A DNA stretch of 51,652 nt, taken from the NCBI GenBank assembly GCA_025937815.1, contig JAICQP010000003.1:1-51652 (forward strand). Reading direction: 5' to 3'. The notes beneath the pieces are model-generated. The model saw nothing but the letters and a program-made list of their open reading frames with translations, ran no database searches and had not been told where the DNA came from. Shown here piece by piece: positions 9,596-21,158 of this stretch; the first letter of the stretch is position 1, and each line of letters starts with the position of its first letter. The position numbers were made by a program, and so were the translations under genes. The stretch comes from Gemmatimonadota bacterium. Its GTDB lineage: Bacteria > Gemmatimonadota > Gemmatimonadetes > JACCXV01 > JAHWKZ01.

Positions 9596-12163
9596 ATGAA
9601 GGCACGAGCATCGACCCTGTTCGCCGCGCTGGCGGCCGCGCTCCTCGGCGCCGCGCCCGCGATCTCCCAGCCGGTGGGCGAAGCACCCGACTCTACCGCC
9701 GTGCTCGCATCGCTCGTCCTGTGCGCGGAGGCCGCGGAGGCCGGCAATCAGCCGGAAGCCTCCACCGCCGCGGACGAGGCTTGGAGCGGCCTCGAGGCCT
9801 GGCGCGAGGCCCGGCCGGACGCTCCAGGACCCCTCGTCGGGCAGGCGCGCGTGCTCCTCCAGTGCCGGATCCCGTTCGCTGCCTTCATGGAGCAGGGCGC
9901 GCTGTCCGCACGCGCCAGCGAGGTGCTGCGCGCCGCGCTCGAGCTCGACCCCACGCACTGGGAAGCACGCTTCCTCCTCGGCGTGAACTACTTCCACAAT
10001 CCCGAATTCATGGGGCTCACGGACGACGCGATCCAGGAGTTCGAGACCTTGCTCGAGCAGCAGGGGGAGCGCGCGGACTTCCCCGACATGGCCGCGCCGT
10101 ACATCTATCTGGGGGATCTCTACGCGCGTGTCGGACGGCCCGCCGACGCGCAGGCGACGTGGGAGCGCGGGGCCGCTCTGTTCCCGGACGACCCGGGCCT
10201 CGCGGAGCGGCTGGCCGGAGGGAGCGACGACGAAGAGCCGGCCGGCAACGTCGCCGACCCGGCGGCCGAAGACTCGACCGCCGCGCGCGACGTCGACTAC
10301 TCCATGGAGCCACTGGTCGCGCGCGCGGAGGGCGGCTACGCGATGGACGACGCGCGGCCCCAGGCCAGCCTCAGCCGGATCGACGTGTACACCGCTCCCG
10401 GTGGAACCGCGGACATCTTGCAGGTCTTCCAGATGATGCCGGGCGTGACGCGCGCTTCCGAGGGGAGCGACCTCTACGTGCGGGGCGGGGATCCCGCCGA
10501 GGCGCCGGTTCTCGTGGAGGGCGCGCGGCTCCCGTTCGCGGGCGTCTTCGAGACCCTGCACGGCGGCATCTTCGGGATCCTCGACCCTTCGGTCCTGCGC
10601 CGCGCCTACTTCTCGAGCGGTGGCTTCTCGGCGCGCTACGGCGACGCGCTCTCCGGGGTCGTCGACCTCGAGACGGACGGCGCCCCGACCCTCGACCAGG
10701 CGCGTATGGGGGTCAACTTCGTCGGCGGTGGCGCGACGTACCGGAGTCCGCTGGGCAGCCGCGCGGGGTTCTGGGCGAACGTCCGCGCCACCGACACATC
10801 GCTCCTGGACGCGCTCCACGGCACGAGCGACGAGTACCCGACCTCTCCGCGCGCGCTGGAAGGCGCCGCCGCGGCCACGTTCACACCGCGGCAGGGGCTC
10901 CAATTCAAGGCCCTGGCGCTGGCCGAGGGCGACGTGGCCGCGCGCGAGATCGAGGCGATCGGCTGGCGCGGGCCCTTCGAGAGCCGCGGCCGGACTTCAC
11001 TGGGTCTCGTCTCGGCGCGGGCCCTCACGGCGAGCGGCGCGGCGGGGCTCCGCGCGACGGCCTCATGGACCCGACGCTCGAGCGCGTTCGCATTCGGCGT
11101 CCTCGATCGCGAGCGCGAGGACGAGCGCCTGGCCCTCAGGCTCGAGGCCGATCTCGGCGCCGGCGTGAGCCGCCAGATCCGGTTCGGCCTGGAGGCCGCG
11201 CGGCTCAGCGCGCTCGAGGTGGGCCGTGAGCCGACGACCGAGAACGTGGCGCCCGGCTCGCCGTCCCGAGCGCTCGACGATTCCGGCGACGGCACCATGC
11301 ACACCGGCGGGTTCGTCGAGGCCGAGTTTCGTCCGGTGCCGGCGGTGGCCCTCGTAGGGGGCTTGCGCGCCGACCGCCTCCCCGGCGAGGACGCGCTGAC
11401 GCTCGACCCGCGGATCGCGCTCGCGCTGCGGACGGGCGACTGGACCTGGCGGCTCGCGGGCGGCACGTTTCAGCAGGGCCGCTGGCGGGTAGGGTACGAC
11501 CTGCCAGACGGCGGGGCGCCCGCCGGCATCCCGCGGCGCGCTCGCCACGCGGCGTTCGGCGTCGAACGCGAGGGCCGGCCGGCGCTCAAGGTCGAAACGT
11601 ACGTCAAGTCCTACGACCGCTACGTCGACGAGGATGGAGCGCTGGAGATCGAGGGCGGGCGGGCGATGGGCGTCGACGCGCTCGTCCGCTGGTCGCAGAC
11701 CGAGCGCTGGGGCGGCTGGGTCGCTTACTCGCTCCTGGACGGCACGATCGAAGTGGCCGACGTCGGGCGGATCTCGTCGGAAGTGGACGTCACGCATTCG
11801 CTGACCGCGGTCGGCATGTACACGCTTGGATCCTGGCAGCTCGGAAGCACGATTCGCTACGCTACCGGACGGCCGTATACGCAGGCCGTGGGATCGACGG
11901 GCGGCGAAGGATTCCCCGAGCCCGTTTACGGCGACCCGATGTCCAGTCGGCTTCCCGACTACTTCCGGCTCGACGCGAGGATCACGCGCTTCCAACGGCT
12001 CGGCGGGCGCTTCGCGGTCTTCTACCTGGAGGTCATAAACGTGCTCGATCGCGAGAATGCCTCGGCCGTGGTCTACGACGCGAACTGGGAGAACCCGCGC
12101 ACGGTGGGCACGGTGTTCGACGGCCGGACGCTGGTGGCGGGCGTGGAGCTCGAGATCCTGTGA
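9596..12163 (+). CDS. TonB-dependent receptor-like outer-membrane protein with N-terminal TPR-like region
   Basis: Signal peptide MKARASTLFAALAAALLGAAPAISQ; TPR-like VLRAALELDPTHWEARFLLGVNYF...AAPYIYLGDLYARVGRPADAQATWERGAALFPDDPG; plug RIDVYTAPGGTADILQVFQMMPGVTRASEGSDLYVRGGDPAEAPVLVEG. Confidence 0.8.
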   Translation: MKARASTLFAALAAALLGAAPAISQPVGEAPDSTAVLASLVLCAEAAEAGNQPEASTAADEAWSGLEAWREARPDAPGPLVGQARVLLQCRIPFAAFMEQGALSARASEVLRAALELDPTHWEARFLLGVNYFHNPEFMGLTDDAIQEFETLLEQQGERADFPDMAAPYIYLGDLYARVGRPADAQATWERGAALFPDDPGLAERLAGGSDDEEPAGNVADPAAEDSTAARDVDYSMEPLVARAEGGYAMDDARPQASLSRIDVYTAPGGTADILQVFQMMPGVTRASEGSDLYVRGGDPAEAPVLVEGARLPFAGVFETLHGGIFGILDPSVLRRAYFSSGGFSARYGDALSGVVDLETDGAPTLDQARMGVNFVGGGATYRSPLGSRAGFWANVRATDTSLLDALHGTSDEYPTSPRALEGAAAATFTPRQGLQFKALALAEGDVAAREIEAIGWRGPFESRGRTSLGLVSARALTASGAAGLRATASWTRRSSAFAFGVLDREREDERLALRLEADLGAGVSRQIRFGLEAARLSALEVGREPTTENVAPGSPSRALDDSGDGTMHTGGFVEAEFRPVPAVALVGGLRADRLPGEDALTLDPRIALALRTGDWTWRLAGGTFQQGRWRVGYDLPDGGAPAGIPRRARHAAFGVEREGRPALKVETYVKSYDRYVDEDGALEIEGGRAMGVDALVRWSQTERWGGWVAYSLLDGTIEVADVGRISSEVDVTHSLTAVGMYTLGSWQLGSTIRYATGRPYTQAVGSTGGEGFPEPVYGDPMSSRLPDYFRLDARITRFQRLGGRFAVFYLEVINVLDRENASAVVYDANWENPRTVGTVFDGRTLVAGVELEIL

Positions 12164-12188
12164 TGGCGGCCCTCGCGCCGCGCGCGCG

Positions 12189-13549
12189 ATGAGCAACGTC
12201 CTGCCGGCCGCTATCGCCTTCTTCGCGCTCGGCGCCAACCTCGTCGGCACGTCCTTTCTCCTTCTCTTCGAGCCCCGCAGTCGCGCGCTGCGATGGTTCG
12301 CGGTCTTCGAGCTCGACATCATGGTCTGGCTGGCCCTTCAGGGGTGGATGCTGGCGACCGACGAAATCACGCCCGGCGTCCGTTTGGTCTACGCGCTGGC
12401 GGTCCATCTGCTTCCCGCCCTCTTCGTCCTGGACGCCCTGGTCGACCTCTACGACATCGGGCGCCGCTCGATCGCCGGCATTCTCGTGCTCGCGGCCCTG
12501 ACTGCTCCGCTCACGCTCGGCGCGACCCAGGATCAGGCGGCCCCGGGCGTCGAGCTCGCGACCATCGCGTGGCAGATCGCGGGCTGGAGCCTGGGCTCGA
12601 TCCTGCACGTGCGCCGCGAGGCTCGAACGGCGTTTCAGGAGGGAGCGCGGCGCAGGACACGCCTGATCGTGCTCGGCTTCCTCGTCGTCGTCGTGCCTTT
12701 TTCGATCGTTCTCGGCTGGCTGACCGACGACTCCTTCTTCATCTACGCGATGCCGTTGATCACCGTCGTCGTGCAGATCGCGCTGTTCATCGGCGTGACG
12801 CAGCTGCGGTTCTACGACATCGAGCTGCGCTCGGCGCGCCGCGGTGAGCTGGCGACGGACACCGCGGCGCTCCAGCGCCAGGCGATGGTGGGCGAGCTGA
12901 CCGCGTCCTTCGCTCACGAGGTCCGGAACCCTCTGACCGGTGTTCGGTCCCTGGCACAGCGGCTCGCGGAAGACGAAGTGGACGAACCCACCCGGCGCCG
13001 CTATGCCGAGGTGATCGTGCGTGAGGTGGGACGCGTGGAACGGATCGTCGCGGATCTCCTCGGCCTCTCCCGGAGGAGCGCGGCGCGAGCGCCCGAAACC
13101 GGCTCCACGGAGCTCGCGCCTCTATTCGACGATCTGCGGATCCTCCTCACGCCTCGTGCGGATCGATCGAACGTCGAGATTCGCGCGGACTCCGGCGGAC
13201 TGCGCGTCTCCGCCTCGCGCGAGACATTGGCCCAGGCCGTCCTCAACCTGCTCCTCAACGCCATCGAGCACTCCCCCGTCGGGGGCCGCGTCGATCTGCG
13301 TGCGATGCTCGACGACGCTGCGGTGGTGATCGCGGTGCGCGACCAGGGCCCCGGCGTCCCCTCTACCGAGCGCGAGCGAGTATTCGAGCCCCTCTACAGC
13401 CTGCGCGGCGGCAGCGGGCTCGGCCTCGCGGTCGTCCGACGGATCGCCACCGAGTCAGGGTGGACGATCGACGTCGCGGACGCCCCCGGCGGCGGGGCCG
13501 TGTTCCGCATCCGACTTCCCCTGGCAGCACACGCAGTCGGTGGGGTCGT

Positions 13550-13553
<4 letters not shown>
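12189..13553 (+). CDS. Membrane sensor histidine kinase
   Basis: N-terminal multi-TM region; H-box ELTASFAHEVRNPLTGVRSLAQRL; N/G boxes LNLLLNAIEHSP, DQGPGVPSTERERVFEPLYSLRGGSGLGLAVVRRI. Confidence 0.9.
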
Positions 13554-14917
<1,364 letters not shown>

Positions 14918-14959
14918 GCGTTGCTCCCGGACCGCGCCGGGCCTAGGTTCGCCGGGTTC

Positions 14960-15877
14960 ATGATGACGGATCTGCGTTCCATTTACGACGCCCGGATCGA
15001 CGAAGAGCGGGCGGCCCACGAGAAGTGCGCTCGCCTGGCGCGTTCCCACTACGAGAACTTTCCCGTGCTGGGGCCGCTCTTGTTGCCATCCGAGCGCCGC
15101 GACCTGGCGGCTGTCTACGCCTTCTGCCGCACGACCGACGACCTCGGCGACGAGGCCGAGGGCGACCGCGTGGTGCTGCTCGAGACCTGGCGCCGGCGGG
15201 TCGCGGCCGCGCTCGCCGGCCATCCGCCCGCCGACGCGCCGGTTCTGGTCGCGCTGGCCCACTCGGCGCGAGCGCGGGCGCTCGATCCCGAGCTCTTCTT
15301 CCGCCTCATAGAAGCGAATCGGCGCGACCAGATCTTCCACCGCTACCCCGACCGCGCCGCGCTGCTCGAGTACTGCGACCACAGCGCGACGCCGGTGGGG
15401 CGCATGGTCCTCGGCATAGCTGGTGCACACGGCGAAGACCTGGCCGCGCTGGCCGACGCGACGTCGATCGGGCTGCAGCTCGCGAATTTCTGGCAGGATC
15501 TCGCCCGGGACCGCGATCGCGGACGGTGCTACCTGCCGCTCTCGGACTGCCGCCGGCACGGGCTCGACCCGGACGTGGAGCTGAGCCTGCCCTGCGCGTC
15601 GACCGCTCTCCGGGCGTTGGTCGCCGAAGAGGTGAGCTGGGCGCGGGGGTATCTCAAGCGCGGTTGGCCGCTCGCCGACCGGCTGCCGCTACGCTGGCGC
15701 CCGCTGGTCCGCGCGTTCACGCGCGGCGGGTGGGCGATCTGCGATGCGATCGATCGGCAGGGACAGGACACGCTCGTTCGTCGGCCGACGATCGACTCGC
15801 GCCAGCGTTCGCGTTTCCTGCTCGCCGAATTCGCGCGGGCATGGCGAGTCGGGGTCTCGCCGCCCGGAATCGCTTGA
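14960..15877 (+). CDS. hpnC: Squalene/phytoene synthase family, HpnC-type
   Basis: HYENFPVLGPLLLPSERRDLAAVYAFCRTTDDLGDE; NFWQDLARDRDRGRCYLP. Confidence 0.87.
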   Translation: MMTDLRSIYDARIDEERAAHEKCARLARSHYENFPVLGPLLLPSERRDLAAVYAFCRTTDDLGDEAEGDRVVLLETWRRRVAAALAGHPPADAPVLVALAHSARARALDPELFFRLIEANRRDQIFHRYPDRAALLEYCDHSATPVGRMVLGIAGAHGEDLAALADATSIGLQLANFWQDLARDRDRGRCYLPLSDCRRHGLDPDVELSLPCASTALRALVAEEVSWARGYLKRGWPLADRLPLRWRPLVRAFTRGGWAICDAIDRQGQDTLVRRPTIDSRQRSRFLLAEFARAWRVGVSPPGIA

Positions 15878-16755
15878 TCCCGGTCGCAGCCGCGGCCGCG
15901 CCCGATCCGATCGCGGCCGGCTACGCCGCGTGCGAGCGCGCGACGCGCCGCGCGGCGGCGAACTTCTCCCTTGGTATCCGGCTCCTTCCCCGCGAACGCC
16001 GGCGCGCGCTCTCCGCTCTGTACTGGTTCTTTCATCTCGCCGACGAGACCGTCGACGGCGCGGCTCCCGAAGCGAGGCGCCGTTCGGGTCTCGCACGCGT
16101 CCGCGCCGACCTCGACGCGGCGCTGACGGGCTCGCCGCCGGACGCCCGCTGGGCGGCGCTGGCGGACGCCGTCGCGCGCTACTGCGTGCCCACGCCGCTT
16201 CTCCACGCGCTGATCGACGGGGTGGCGCGGGACCTCGAGCCAGTGGAGTACGCCGATTGGGACGCCCTCCGGTCGTACTGCTGGGACGTCGCGGGAGTGG
16301 TCGGGCTGGTGTCGCTCCGCGTATTCGGCGGTTCAGGCGCCGAGTCAGAGAGCGCGGCCGAGCGTCTCGGGTACGCGCTTCAGCTCACCAACATCCTCCG
16401 CGACGTGCGGGAAGACGCGGAGCGAGGGCGCTGGTACCTGCCGATGGACGAGACCCGCCGCTTCGGCGTCGACCCGGAGCGCGTCCTCGCGGGCGACCCA
16501 GGGGCCGGCTTCGAGCCGCTGTTCCTGTACCAGGTCGAGCGCGCCCGCGCGCTCTACGACGGAGGCGCGGAGCTCTATCGCATGCTGCCCTACGTCACGC
16601 GTCCCTGTCCCGCGGCGCTCGTCTCGGTGTATCGGGGGCTGCTGGAGCGCATGGCCGCCGACCCCTCGCGCGTCCTCCGTGAACGGGTCGCGCTCGGCAC
16701 GCCGGCCAAGCTCGCGCGTGCTCTCGCCGGGTCCGCGCGCGCATTGACGGCGTGA
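15874..16755 (+). CDS. hpnD: Squalene/phytoene synthase family, HpnD-type (presqualene diphosphate synthase)
   Basis: NFSLGIRLLPRERRRALSALYWFFHLADETVD; LQLTNILRDVREDAERGRWYLP; TTG 15874 or upstream ATG 15841 are both possible starts. Confidence 0.87.
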   Translation: MIPVAAAAAPDPIAAGYAACERATRRAAANFSLGIRLLPRERRRALSALYWFFHLADETVDGAAPEARRRSGLARVRADLDAALTGSPPDARWAALADAVARYCVPTPLLHALIDGVARDLEPVEYADWDALRSYCWDVAGVVGLVSLRVFGGSGAESESAAERLGYALQLTNILRDVREDAERGRWYLPMDETRRFGVDPERVLAGDPGAGFEPLFLYQVERARALYDGGAELYRMLPYVTRPCPAALVSVYRGLLERMAADPSRVLRERVALGTPAKLARALAGSARALTA

Positions 16756-18095
16756 CCTCGCGGGGCCGGCGCGCGATCGTCCTCGGAGGCGGGCTCGCCG
16801 GCATGGCGGCGGCGCTCCGCCTGGCCGCCGCGGGGTGCCACGTCGAGCTGATCGAGCGGCGTCCATTCCTCGGCGGCCGCGCGTTTTCGTTCCGGGATCC
16901 GGAGACCGGCGCGGTGATCGACAACGGCCAGCACGTCCTCGCCGGAGCGTGCCGGCGGCTACGCGCGTTCCTCGCGGAGATCGGCTCGCCTCCCGACGCA
17001 TTCACGCGCCAGCGGAAGCTGGGTATTCCGATCCTCGACGGAGGCGGACGGCGCTTCTCCTTGTCGGCGGCGCGGCTGCCGGCGCCGCTCCATCTCCTGC
17101 CGGCGCTCCTCCGCTACCGGCACCTGCCGTTGCGGGATCGGCTGCAGGTGATGCGCGACGTGCGCGCGCTGTCACGGCTGGACGATCGGGCGGCGCTGGA
17201 GGATGTCCCGCTCGGAGAGTGGCTGGGCGCTCGAAGCGCCTCGCCGGAATCGCTCGAGCGCTTCTGGGGGCCGTTGGTGACCCCTGCGCTCAACATGCCC
17301 GTGGCGGACGCGAACCTCCCACTCACGGCCTTCTTCCTCGAGCGCGCGATGTGGAGCGGGTCGGAGGGGGGAGCTCTCTGGCTGCCGCGCTGCGGGCTGA
17401 GCGAGGCCATCGGCGATCCGGCCAGCCGCGCGCTCGAGGCGGCGGGAGTCCGACTGCGCCTCGGCGAGCGGGCGACGTCGCTGGCCGTGGAGAGCGGCCG
17501 CATCGCCGGAGTCGTCCTGTCGGGAGGGGATGCGTTGGCGGGGGACGCAGTCGTCGCGGCGCTCCCACCGCTGGCCCTGGACGGACTGCTGCCCGCGCCC
17601 TCGGAACGCGGCTATGCCGCCGTCGGCGCCGTGCCCATCGTGAACGCGTATCTGTGGTACGATCGCCCGGTCCTCGAGCACGCCTTCGCCGGGACCTTCG
17701 GTTCCCCGCTCCAGTGGGTGTTCGATCGCGAGCGGCTGCTGGGCAGCGCCCGGTCCGGAGGGCCGTGTCTCGGGGTCTCGCTGAGCGCCGCGGCGGAGTG
17801 GGTCGATCTGCCGAAGGAGGAGATCGCGGGGCGGTTGGACGCGGCCGTGGAGCGGGTCTTCCCCGCCCGGCGCTTCGCCCGGCTCGTCGCGTCGGCGGTA
17901 GTCAAGGAGCCGCGCGCCACGTTCCGCGCCGACGCCGGCTGCGCGCGGCGGCGCCCGGCGAGCCCGGGGCCTGTGGCAGGGCTCTGGCTCGCGGGTGACT
18001 GGACCGACACGGGCTGGCCGGCCACGATGGAGGGAGCGGTCCTCAGCGGCGAGCGCGCAGCCGCCGCGGCGCTGGCCGCGATCCAGGGGCCGTGA
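16752..18095 (+). CDS. hpnE: Hydroxysqualene dehydroxylase HpnE (FAD-dependent)
   Basis: Dinucleotide-binding AIVLGGGLAGMAAALRLAAAGCHVELIERRPFLGGRAFSF; DNGQHVLAG; C-terminal LWLAGDWTDTGWPATMEGAVLSGERAA. Confidence 0.9.
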   Translation: MTSRGRRAIVLGGGLAGMAAALRLAAAGCHVELIERRPFLGGRAFSFRDPETGAVIDNGQHVLAGACRRLRAFLAEIGSPPDAFTRQRKLGIPILDGGGRRFSLSAARLPAPLHLLPALLRYRHLPLRDRLQVMRDVRALSRLDDRAALEDVPLGEWLGARSASPESLERFWGPLVTPALNMPVADANLPLTAFFLERAMWSGSEGGALWLPRCGLSEAIGDPASRALEAAGVRLRLGERATSLAVESGRIAGVVLSGGDALAGDAVVAALPPLALDGLLPAPSERGYAAVGAVPIVNAYLWYDRPVLEHAFAGTFGSPLQWVFDRERLLGSARSGGPCLGVSLSAAAEWVDLPKEEIAGRLDAAVERVFPARRFARLVASAVVKEPRATFRADAGCARRRPASPGPVAGLWLAGDWTDTGWPATMEGAVLSGERAAAAALAAIQGP

Positions 18096-18433
18096 CACCC
18101 CCGAGCGACGCACCCCGGGACGCCCGGGTCCGGTTCCTGCCCTCGGGACGAGAGACCCACGTCGCGAGCGGCACGTTCCTGACCACCGCCGCCGTGCGCG
18201 CCGGCGTCGAGATCGTCCACGACTGTGACGGTCAAGGTCTATGCTCGACCTGCCAGGTGCACGTCGAGGAGGGGGCGGAGTCGCTCTCGCGTCCCGACCC
18301 GCGAGAGCACGCGCAGCTCGGGGACCGGGTCGAGCGGGGATGGCGCCTCTGCTGCCTGACGATCGTCGAAGGAGACTGCGCGGTCCGGGTGCCGGTCGGG
18401 AGCTTCGCGTATCCGCCCGAGCAGCAGCGCTAG
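18092..18433 (+). CDS. 2Fe-2S ferredoxin
   Basis: CDGQGLCSTCQVHV (CX5CX2C) plus distal Cys in WRLCCLTI; GTG start overlapping hpnE stop. Confidence 0.88.
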   Translation: MTPPSDAPRDARVRFLPSGRETHVASGTFLTTAAVRAGVEIVHDCDGQGLCSTCQVHVEEGAESLSRPDPREHAQLGDRVERGWRLCCLTIVEGDCAVRVPVGSFAYPPEQQR

Positions 18434-18440
18434 CAGCGGC

Positions 18441-18833
18441 TCAGCTGTCGAGCAGCTCGCTCGCGGCCTCGGCGTCGCTTACGGAGAGGATGAGCCGGCC
18501 GCGCTCACCGATCGCGGAGTAGGCGTACTTGATGTCGATGTCGTTCTCGGCCAGGTGATCCGCGAGCTGGGCCAGCGCGCCCGGATGGTCGTCGAGCGTC
18601 ACGTCCAGCACGCGGCTCGTGTACGTGCGGTAGCCGCGCTCCTCGAGCCCCTGCAACGCGTCCTCGTGGCGGTCGACGATCACGTGCACAATCCCGTAGT
18701 CGGTGCCGCTGGGAACCATGATCGCCTGGATGTTGATGCCTTGATCGGCGAGCACCTCGCACAACGCGCCCAGTCTACCCGGCCGGTTCTCGAGAAACAC
18801 GGAGATCTGCTGCGCCATCGGCATGCGCGGCAA
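18441..18833 (-). CDS. Tandem ACT-domain protein
   Basis: ISVFLENRPGRLGALCEVLADQGINIQAIMVPSG and VTLDDHPGALAQLADHLAENDIDIKYAYS; true start probably the ATG at 18824 or 18818. Confidence 0.87.
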   Translation of the reverse strand: MPRMPMAQQISVFLENRPGRLGALCEVLADQGINIQAIMVPSGTDYGIVHVIVDRHEDALQGLEERGYRTYTSRVLDVTLDDHPGALAQLADHLAENDIDIKYAYSAIGERGRLILSVSDAEAASELLDS

Positions 18834-18908
18834 TATATCCCGCGCGTTGACACTGCACCCCCCGGGGGGTAGCGTCAGCGCTCACATTTCCTTCGGCTGG
18901 AGGTCCGC

Positions 18909-19484
18909 GTGATCGGTCTCGGAATCGGCGTCGTCGTGCTGCTCGCGATCCTCGCCCTCCTGGTGGTGCTGGTGGGCTGGGGGATCCTGACGTACAACTC
19001 CCTCGTCAACCTCCGCAACCAGTTGCAGAACGCGTGGGCCCAGATCGATGTGCAGCTAAAGCGTCGCTACGATCTGATTCCGAACCTCGTGGAGGTCGTC
19101 AAGGACTACATGCAGTACGAGCAGGAGGTCCTGACGAAGGTGACCGAGGCGCGAGCGGCCGCGGTTTCCGCGCAGGGACCCGCCGCTCAAGCGCGGGCCG
19201 AGAACGCGCTTACAGGCGCGCTGCGTCAGCTCTTCGCGGTGGTCGAGAACTACCCTCAGCTCAAGGCCAACGAGAACGTGATGCGATTGCAGGAGGAGCT
19301 GACGGGGACCGAGAACCGGATCGCGTTCGCGCGCCAGTTCTACAACGATTCGGTCATGCGCTTCAACACCCGGCTACAGACGTTTCCCACCAATATCATC
19401 GCCGGCTTGCTGGGCTTCACCGCCCAGGAGTTCTTCGAAACGGACGAGGCCGAGCGCGAGCCCGTGAAGGTCGACCTGCGCTAG
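18909..19484 (+). CDS. lemA: LemA family protein
   Basis: YNSLVNLRNQLQNAWAQIDVQLKRRYDLIPNLVEVVKDYMQYEQEVLTKVTEARAAA; RQFYNDSVMRFNT. Confidence 0.95.
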   Translation: MIGLGIGVVVLLAILALLVVLVGWGILTYNSLVNLRNQLQNAWAQIDVQLKRRYDLIPNLVEVVKDYMQYEQEVLTKVTEARAAAVSAQGPAAQARAENALTGALRQLFAVVENYPQLKANENVMRLQEELTGTENRIAFARQFYNDSVMRFNTRLQTFPTNIIAGLLGFTAQEFFETDEAEREPVKVDLR

Positions 19485-19511
19485 CGCGCACGGTCGACCC
19501 GCATCCACGCG

Positions 19512-20447
19512 ATGGAGACCCGGGGCCTGTACGGCGAGATCGCGGCCAATCGCCGGCGATCCCTGTTCCTCGTCCTCGCCCTGGCTGCGGTCCTCGGCAC
19601 ATTCGGCGCGGCGCTCGGCGCCCTGTACGGCCATGCGGGCGCGGGGCTCACCGTGGCAGTCGTCGTGGCGTCCGTCCTCCTGCTCGTCAGCTGGTTCGGA
19701 GGCGCCTCCATGACGCTGGCCGCGAGCTCCGCGCGTCCCGCCGATCCGGCCCGCGACCAGGTGCTCCTCAATGTCGTCCACGAGATGGCGATCGCGTCCG
19801 GAACGCCGGTCCCGGCGGTCTACGTGATCGACGACTCGGCGCCGAACGCCTTCGCGACCGGCCGCGATCCCCGGCACGCGATCGTGGCCGTCACGACCGG
19901 CCTGGTGCAAAAGCTCGACCGGGACGAGCTCCAGGGTGTGATCGCGCACGAGCTCTCCCATGTCCGTAACTACGACATCCGGTACACCACGCTGGTCGCC
20001 GTGACCGTCGGCGCGATCGCGCTCCTCGCCGACTTCGCCCTGCGGCGATTCTGGTGGGCCGGCCCCACGCGGTCCCGGAACCGGGATGCATCCCTGCCCC
20101 TGATCCTGATCGCCGTCCTGGTCGCCATCCTCGCTCCGCTCTCGGCGAGGCTGCTGCAGGCGGCCGTTTCCCGTCGACGCGAGACCCTCGCCGACCTCGG
20201 GAGCGCCGAGATGACGCGCTACCCGGAGGCGCTGGCCCGGGCGCTCGAGAAGATCGATGCCGACCCCGAAGTCCTCGAGGCCGCCAACCGGGCCACCGCT
20301 CCTCTCTACATCGTCAATCCGATCAAGAGCTTCGAGGCGCGCGCCTCGAGCCTCCTCAGGACCCATCCGCCCACCGCGGAGCGGGTTCGGCTCCTTCGGG
20401 GCCTGGTCCTGTCGGGGACCCGGGAGGATCGAGCCCCGGCATCGTAA
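19512..20447 (+). CDS. htpX: M48 family metalloprotease, HtpX-like
   Basis: GVIAHELSHVRNYDIRYTTL (HEXXH); PAVYVIDDSAPNAFATGRDPRHAIVAVTTGL. Confidence 0.93.
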   Translation: METRGLYGEIAANRRRSLFLVLALAAVLGTFGAALGALYGHAGAGLTVAVVVASVLLLVSWFGGASMTLAASSARPADPARDQVLLNVVHEMAIASGTPVPAVYVIDDSAPNAFATGRDPRHAIVAVTTGLVQKLDRDELQGVIAHELSHVRNYDIRYTTLVAVTVGAIALLADFALRRFWWAGPTRSRNRDASLPLILIAVLVAILAPLSARLLQAAVSRRRETLADLGSAEMTRYPEALARALEKIDADPEVLEAANRATAPLYIVNPIKSFEARASSLLRTHPPTAERVRLLRGLVLSGTREDRAPAS

Positions 20448-20539
20448 GACGCCGGACTGCGGCTCGAAGCGTCGACGTGTACTATCTTGATAGTCTTTTC
20501 GCACGGGATCGACGTTCGATCACACGAAATGGAGGTAGC

Positions 20540-21094
20540 ATGACCAAGATGGGAATCGTTCCCCCGATCCTGATGGGGCTCGCGCTCATGCTCGGCGCCT
20601 GCGAGCAGGCGGGCACGGAGACCGGGGAGATGGAGGAAACGGCGGCGGACACCGTCGCGGCGGTGGACGACGAGGCCGCTCTCGACGAGCTCCGGACGAG
20701 CTATGAGGACGCGTGGGAAGCGGGCGACATGAACGCGGTGCTCGGCATGATGACGCCGGACTATCAGGAGATCGGGCCCGAGGGCACGATGAACTACGAG
20801 CAGGTGAGCGCTATGATGGCGGACAGCGCGAACATGCCGCCGCCGGGCGCCCAGCTCTCGATCGAAACGCACACGTTGGAGATCGCCGAGTCCGGCGACG
20901 TCGCCTACGGGTCGGGCGTCTCGACGGTGACCGTGACCGGCCCGGATGGTCAGGAGATGAGCGAGTCCAGCGAATGGGTGGCGGGATTCCAGAAGGTCGA
21001 CGGTCAGTGGAAGGTCGACCGGCTCGCTTTCGCTCCGGTCACGGAGTCGGCGGGCACTACGGAAGGCGCCGCGGACATGACCGGCACGATGTAG
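20540..21094 (+). CDS. DUF4440/SnoaL-like lipoprotein
   Basis: Lipobox-like LMLGAC; DELRTSYEDAWEAGDMNAVLGMMTPDYQEIGPEG; SSEWVAGFQKVDGQWKVDRLAF; GGAGG upstream of ATG. Confidence 0.75.
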   Translation: MTKMGIVPPILMGLALMLGACEQAGTETGEMEETAADTVAAVDDEAALDELRTSYEDAWEAGDMNAVLGMMTPDYQEIGPEGTMNYEQVSAMMADSANMPPPGAQLSIETHTLEIAESGDVAYGSGVSTVTVTGPDGQEMSESSEWVAGFQKVDGQWKVDRLAFAPVTESAGTTEGAADMTGTM

Positions 21095-21120
21095 GACGGC
21101 GCTACAACGCCCGTTCTGCG

Positions 21121-21150
21121 CGAAGGCCTCGCCCTCGGGCGGGGCCTTCG
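21121..21150. terminator. Hairpin terminator between convergent genes
   Basis: CGAAGGCCTCGCCC-TC-GGGCGGGGCCTTCG stem with one internal mismatch, followed by T-containing GTCGTTTCGTC. Confidence 0.72.
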
Positions 21151-21158
21151 TCGTTTCG

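Noticed and set aside
7868-10903. 1011-aa minus-strand ORF and many other long shadow ORFs (e.g. 120-1448, 2068-4212 N-terminal part, 37010-39535, 46576-48210)
   Set aside because: Arg/Pro/Ala-rich low-complexity translations antisense or out of frame to genes with clear family motifs; expected in very GC-rich DNA.
18857-18870. ACCCCCCGGGGGGT palindrome near TTGACA upstream of lemA
   Set aside because: Simple C/G run in GC-rich DNA; no matching -10 at correct spacing from TTGACA.
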